Made by a program: the position numbers and the translations under genes
Shown here: piece after piece, positions 62,026 to 64,000 of the stretch
How positions within the stretch are numbered: the first letter of the stretch is position 1
Layout: each line of letters opens with the position of its first letter
Notes under the pieces: model-generated
Databases searched by the model: none
Seen by the model: the letters and a program-made list of their open reading frames with translations, nothing else
What the model was told of the DNA's origin: nothing
Source of the DNA: Microbacterium ureisolvens
GTDB lineage: Bacteria; Actinomycetota; Actinomycetes; Actinomycetales; Microbacteriaceae
Reading direction: 5' to 3'
DNA length: 64,000 nt
Assembly: GCF_019511645.1 (NCBI RefSeq)
Contig: NZ_JAEUAX010000006.1
Coordinates: forward strand, 248,001 to 312,000

Positions 62026-62310
62026 TCAGGCGGCGGGCGCTGCGTAGCGGCCGGACCTGATCGCGCGCTCGCGCGCCTTGGCGGCCTCGACCTCGCGGTT
62101 CTTCGGCGGCGTCACCGCGACGAGATCGTCGAGCAGATGCTGTGTGATGTGCGCGATCTCGTGGACGGCGCGGTCGAAGACCTCCTGATTCGCCTTCGAC
62201 GGCTTCGTGGTGCCCGCGATCTTGCGCACGTACTGGAGCGCGGCGGCGTGGACCTCTTCGGACGAGGCAGCGGGCTCGAAGTTGTGGAGCGTGTGGATGT
62301 TCCGGCACAT
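62026..62310 (-). CDS. DUF2277-family protein
   Basis: 94-residue soluble protein matching DUF2277: MCRNIHTLHNFEPAASSEEV, AALQYVRKIAGTTKPSKANQ, AVHEIAHITQHLLDDLV. The N-terminal Cys-Arg-Asn-Ile-x-Thr-Leu is diagnostic. Function is unknown. It is monocistronic or leads the small protein and guaB3. No clear ribosome site. Confidence 0.87.
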   Translation of the reverse strand: MCRNIHTLHNFEPAASSEEVHAAALQYVRKIAGTTKPSKANQEVFDRAVHEIAHITQHLLDDLVAVTPPKNREVEAAKARERAIRSGRYAAPAA

Positions 62311-62373
62311 GCCCCCGACCCTACGCCGCGCCCCGGACGCGGGCCAGGGCGCAGCATCCGTCCCGCTCCGCTG

Positions 62374-63042
62374 CTACCACCGGTCGGTGCCGCGCGGGAG
62401 CACCTCGAGCACGTGGGGAAGCTCGGTCGGGAAGCAGGAGCGGAAGAGCTCGGTGATCTGCGGGTCGGAGCCGTAGTCGTCGACGATGCGCAGGCCGATC
62501 ATCGTCGAGATGAGCATGCCCTCTGCCATGAACGCCCGCGACTCGTCGGCGTCGAGCCCCATCTCGTCGCGGAAGAAGCGCCAGACCTTCGCGAATCCCT
62601 GGCGCGCGGCGGCGCCGATGGCGGGGTGGCTGCCCAGCAGGTAGGCGTGCGCGAGCGTCTGGTGCAGGCCCCGCACCTCAATGAGATCGACGTAGGCCTG
62701 CCCGATGCGCTGGGCGGTCGCCTTCTCGGGCGTCACCTCGGGGTCGTGCGGGGTCTGGTCGGCGAGCGCCGCGCGGAAGCCTGCGAGCATGCGCGCCAGG
62801 GCGTCGTCGAGCGCTGCGAGGAACAGGTTCTCCTTCGAGCCGAACAGCCGCACGACGTAGGGCTGGCTGACGCCGGCGGCCCGTGCCACCTCATCGGTGG
62901 TCGCGCCCTCGTAGCCGCGGGCCCCGAAGACGGCGAGCGCGGCCACCAGGATCTGGCGACGCCGCTCCTCCGACGACAGGCGCTTGCCCGTGTCGGGCGC
63001 GTCGTCGACCGCGACAGAGCCACTCGCTGCGGGAGGTGTCAT
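62374..63042 (-). CDS. TetR-family regulator of the divergent MFS exporter
   Basis: 222-residue TetR regulator: QILVAALAVFGARGYEGATT, VARAAGVSQPYVVRLFGSKE, with a C-terminal ligand domain (LAHAYLLGSHPAIGAAARQG, FRDEMGLDADESRAFMAEGM). It is divergent from a DHA2-type MFS gene; the 96-base spacer has two GTAATC-type palindromes. Likely represses the exporter and itself. Confidence 0.9.
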   Translation of the reverse strand: MTPPAASGSVAVDDAPDTGKRLSSEERRRQILVAALAVFGARGYEGATTDEVARAAGVSQPYVVRLFGSKENLFLAALDDALARMLAGFRAALADQTPHDPEVTPEKATAQRIGQAYVDLIEVRGLHQTLAHAYLLGSHPAIGAAARQGFAKVWRFFRDEMGLDADESRAFMAEGMLISTMIGLRIVDDYGSDPQITELFRSCFPTELPHVLEVLPRGTDRW

Positions 63043-63074
63043 GCCGACAGGTTATCAGCGAATGACTTGACTTT

Positions 63075-63124
63075 GTAATCAGTCGATTACTACATTGGCC
63101 TCGATCAAGTAATCATCCCATTAC
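63075..63124. promoter_or_regulatory. Two operator-like palindromes between TetR and DHA2 exporter genes
   Basis: Site 1, GTAATC-agtc-GATTAC (63,075-63,090), is perfect. Site 2, GTAATC-atcc-CATTAC (63,109-63,124), has one mismatch. Starts are 34 bases apart. The spacer is markedly AT-rich. Site 2 ends 14 bases before the exporter ATG, positioned to block translation or transcription start. Confidence 0.78.
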
Positions 63125-63138
63125 AACCGGAGCCTCCC

Positions 63139-64000
63139 ATGACCGAATCACCCCTCACCGCGGCCCCGCGTCGCGCCCGGCCTTTCGCGCTCGTGGTGGC
63201 CGCGGCATCCCTCCCGATGTTCATGGCCACGCTCGACAACCTCGTCATGACGAACGCGCTTCCGGTGCTGCACCAGGAGATGGGCGCGAGCGTCGAGGAA
63301 CTGCAGTGGTTCGTCAACGCGTACACGCTGGCGTTCGCCGGCGCGATCCTCATCGCCTCGGCGCTCGGCGACCGGTACGGGCGCCGCACCCTCTTCGCGA
63401 TCGGCATCGCGGTGTTCGGCGTGGGGTCGGTGCTCGCGGCGCTCAGCACGGATCCGGCTCAGCTCATCGCCGCCCGCGCCGTGCAGGGTCTCGGCGCGGC
63501 CGGCGTGATGCCCCTGTCGCTGGCGCTGCTGAGCGGCGCCGTCGCCCCGGCCAGACGCGCCCTCGCGATCGGCATCTGGGGCGGCGTCTCGGGCCTCGGT
63601 GTCGCCGTCGGGCCGCTCGTCGGCGGCGCCATCATGGAGGGCTGGGACTGGCAGGCGATCTTCTGGATCAACGTGCCCGTCGCCATCGTCGCGATCCCGC
63701 TCACCCTGGTCGTGCTGAACAACGACTTCGGCGCCCGCGCGCGCATCGATGTGCCGGGTGCGCTGCTGGCCGCCGCCGGCGTGCTCGCCCTCGTGCACGC
63801 GATCGTGCGCGGCAACGACGACGGGTGGGACTCGGTCGGAGTCATCGCCGAGATCGTGCTCGGCGCCCTCCTCGTGGGGGCGTTCCTGTGGTGGCAGACG
63901 CGGGCGACCGCGCCCCTGATGCCGCTGCGACTGTTCCGCGACCGCTCGTTCTCGATCACGAACATCGTCGGATTCGCCTTCAGCTTCGGCACGTTCGGCG
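63139..64000 (+). CDS. DHA2-family MFS drug exporter, C-terminus off window
   Basis: First 287 residues of a 14-helix EmrB/QacA-type exporter. Typical start: FMATLDNLVMTNALPVLHQE, then QWFVNAYTLAFAGAILIASA, motif A GDRYGRRTLF and motif C GLGVAVGPLVGGAIMEGWDW with FWINVPVA. The ATG at 63,139 has CCGGAG upstream. The frame is open to the window edge; about 180-220 residues are missing. Divergent TetR gene and palindromes suggest substrate-induced expression. Confidence 0.9.
   Translation, partial: MTESPLTAAPRRARPFALVVAAASLPMFMATLDNLVMTNALPVLHQEMGASVEELQWFVNAYTLAFAGAILIASALGDRYGRRTLFAIGIAVFGVGSVLAALSTDPAQLIAARAVQGLGAAGVMPLSLALLSGAVAPARRALAIGIWGGVSGLGVAVGPLVGGAIMEGWDWQAIFWINVPVAIVAIPLTLVVLNNDFGARARIDVPGALLAAAGVLALVHAIVRGNDDGWDSVGVIAEIVLGALLVGAFLWWQTRATAPLMPLRLFRDRSFSITNIVGFAFSFGTFG

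Noticed and set aside
61835..62308. 157-codon minus-strand frame covering DUF2277 and the region before guaB3
   Set aside because: Arg/His-rich shifted frame; DUF2277 and the short 61,822-61,989 frame explain the region better.

Overview
The window is a gene-dense, very GC-rich stretch of a high-GC Gram-positive chromosome. Codon use is strongly G/C at third positions, GTG and TTG starts are common, and neighbouring genes often share ATGA/GTGA overlaps. Gene content (the guaB3-SURF1-DUF3817-guaA block, a ClgR-like regulator near a clpP pair, large secreted S8 peptidases) points to Actinomycetota, most likely Microbacteriaceae and probably Microbacterium. The genus is an inference from gene content, not a database result. 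I saw no rRNA, tRNA, CRISPR array, prophage or insertion sequence. No gap between genes exceeds 300 bases; the longest (about 260-270 bp, before amtB/glnT and before the ClgR-like gene) are described.

Layout. 1-1,080: a partial FetB-type permease and a truncated PhzF remnant. 1,108-7,695: a minus-strand operon of a PucR-type regulator, three alpha/beta hydrolases and two MFS exporters. 7,802-14,537: an XRE regulator beside a DyP peroxidase, a TetR regulator, a large LuxR-family ATPase regulator and a bicupin oxalate decarboxylase. 14,741-18,563: an NCS1 permease/amidohydrolase operon divergent from a TetR gene, with two operator-like repeats between them. 18,567-20,927: a GH65 phosphorylase.

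21,050-30,647 is the most interesting metabolic block. An ammonium transporter is divergent from a type III glutamine synthetase, three glutamate-synthase-like subunits (Glx/Mgs type), a HutD protein, a monomeric-sarcosine-oxidase-like flavoenzyme, an M20 amidohydrolase and an XRE-cupin regulator. The synthetase plus the three subunits match the first half of the N-methylglutamate route for methylamine. The monomeric oxidase could replace the usual four-subunit dehydrogenase; this is a hypothesis.

30,657-43,249: a small conserved protein, another hydrolase, a glycosyltransferase, a MarR/oxidoreductase pair, a GH26-like/OpgC acyltransferase fusion convergent with a secreted GH26-like protein, an ABC exporter, a glycerophosphodiester phosphodiesterase, a Bax-inhibitor-like protein and a lipoprotein. 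43,355-54,469: two large secreted subtilases around a ClgR-like regulator, a LigD-type polymerase and a clpP pair in which one subunit has lost its catalytic serine, followed by a LuxR-type regulator. 54,507-57,602: a TetR/hydrolase unit with three copies of one palindrome, then a glycosyltransferase ending in 20-bp tandem repeats. 57,678-62,310: guaB3, SURF1, DUF3817, guaA, a DUF2277 gene and a likely unannotated 55-residue gene. 62,374-64,000: a TetR gene divergent from a DHA2-type MFS exporter that runs off the window.

Several regulator/target pairs carry visible palindromes in their shared control regions, so the local regulatory wiring can be proposed from sequence alone.
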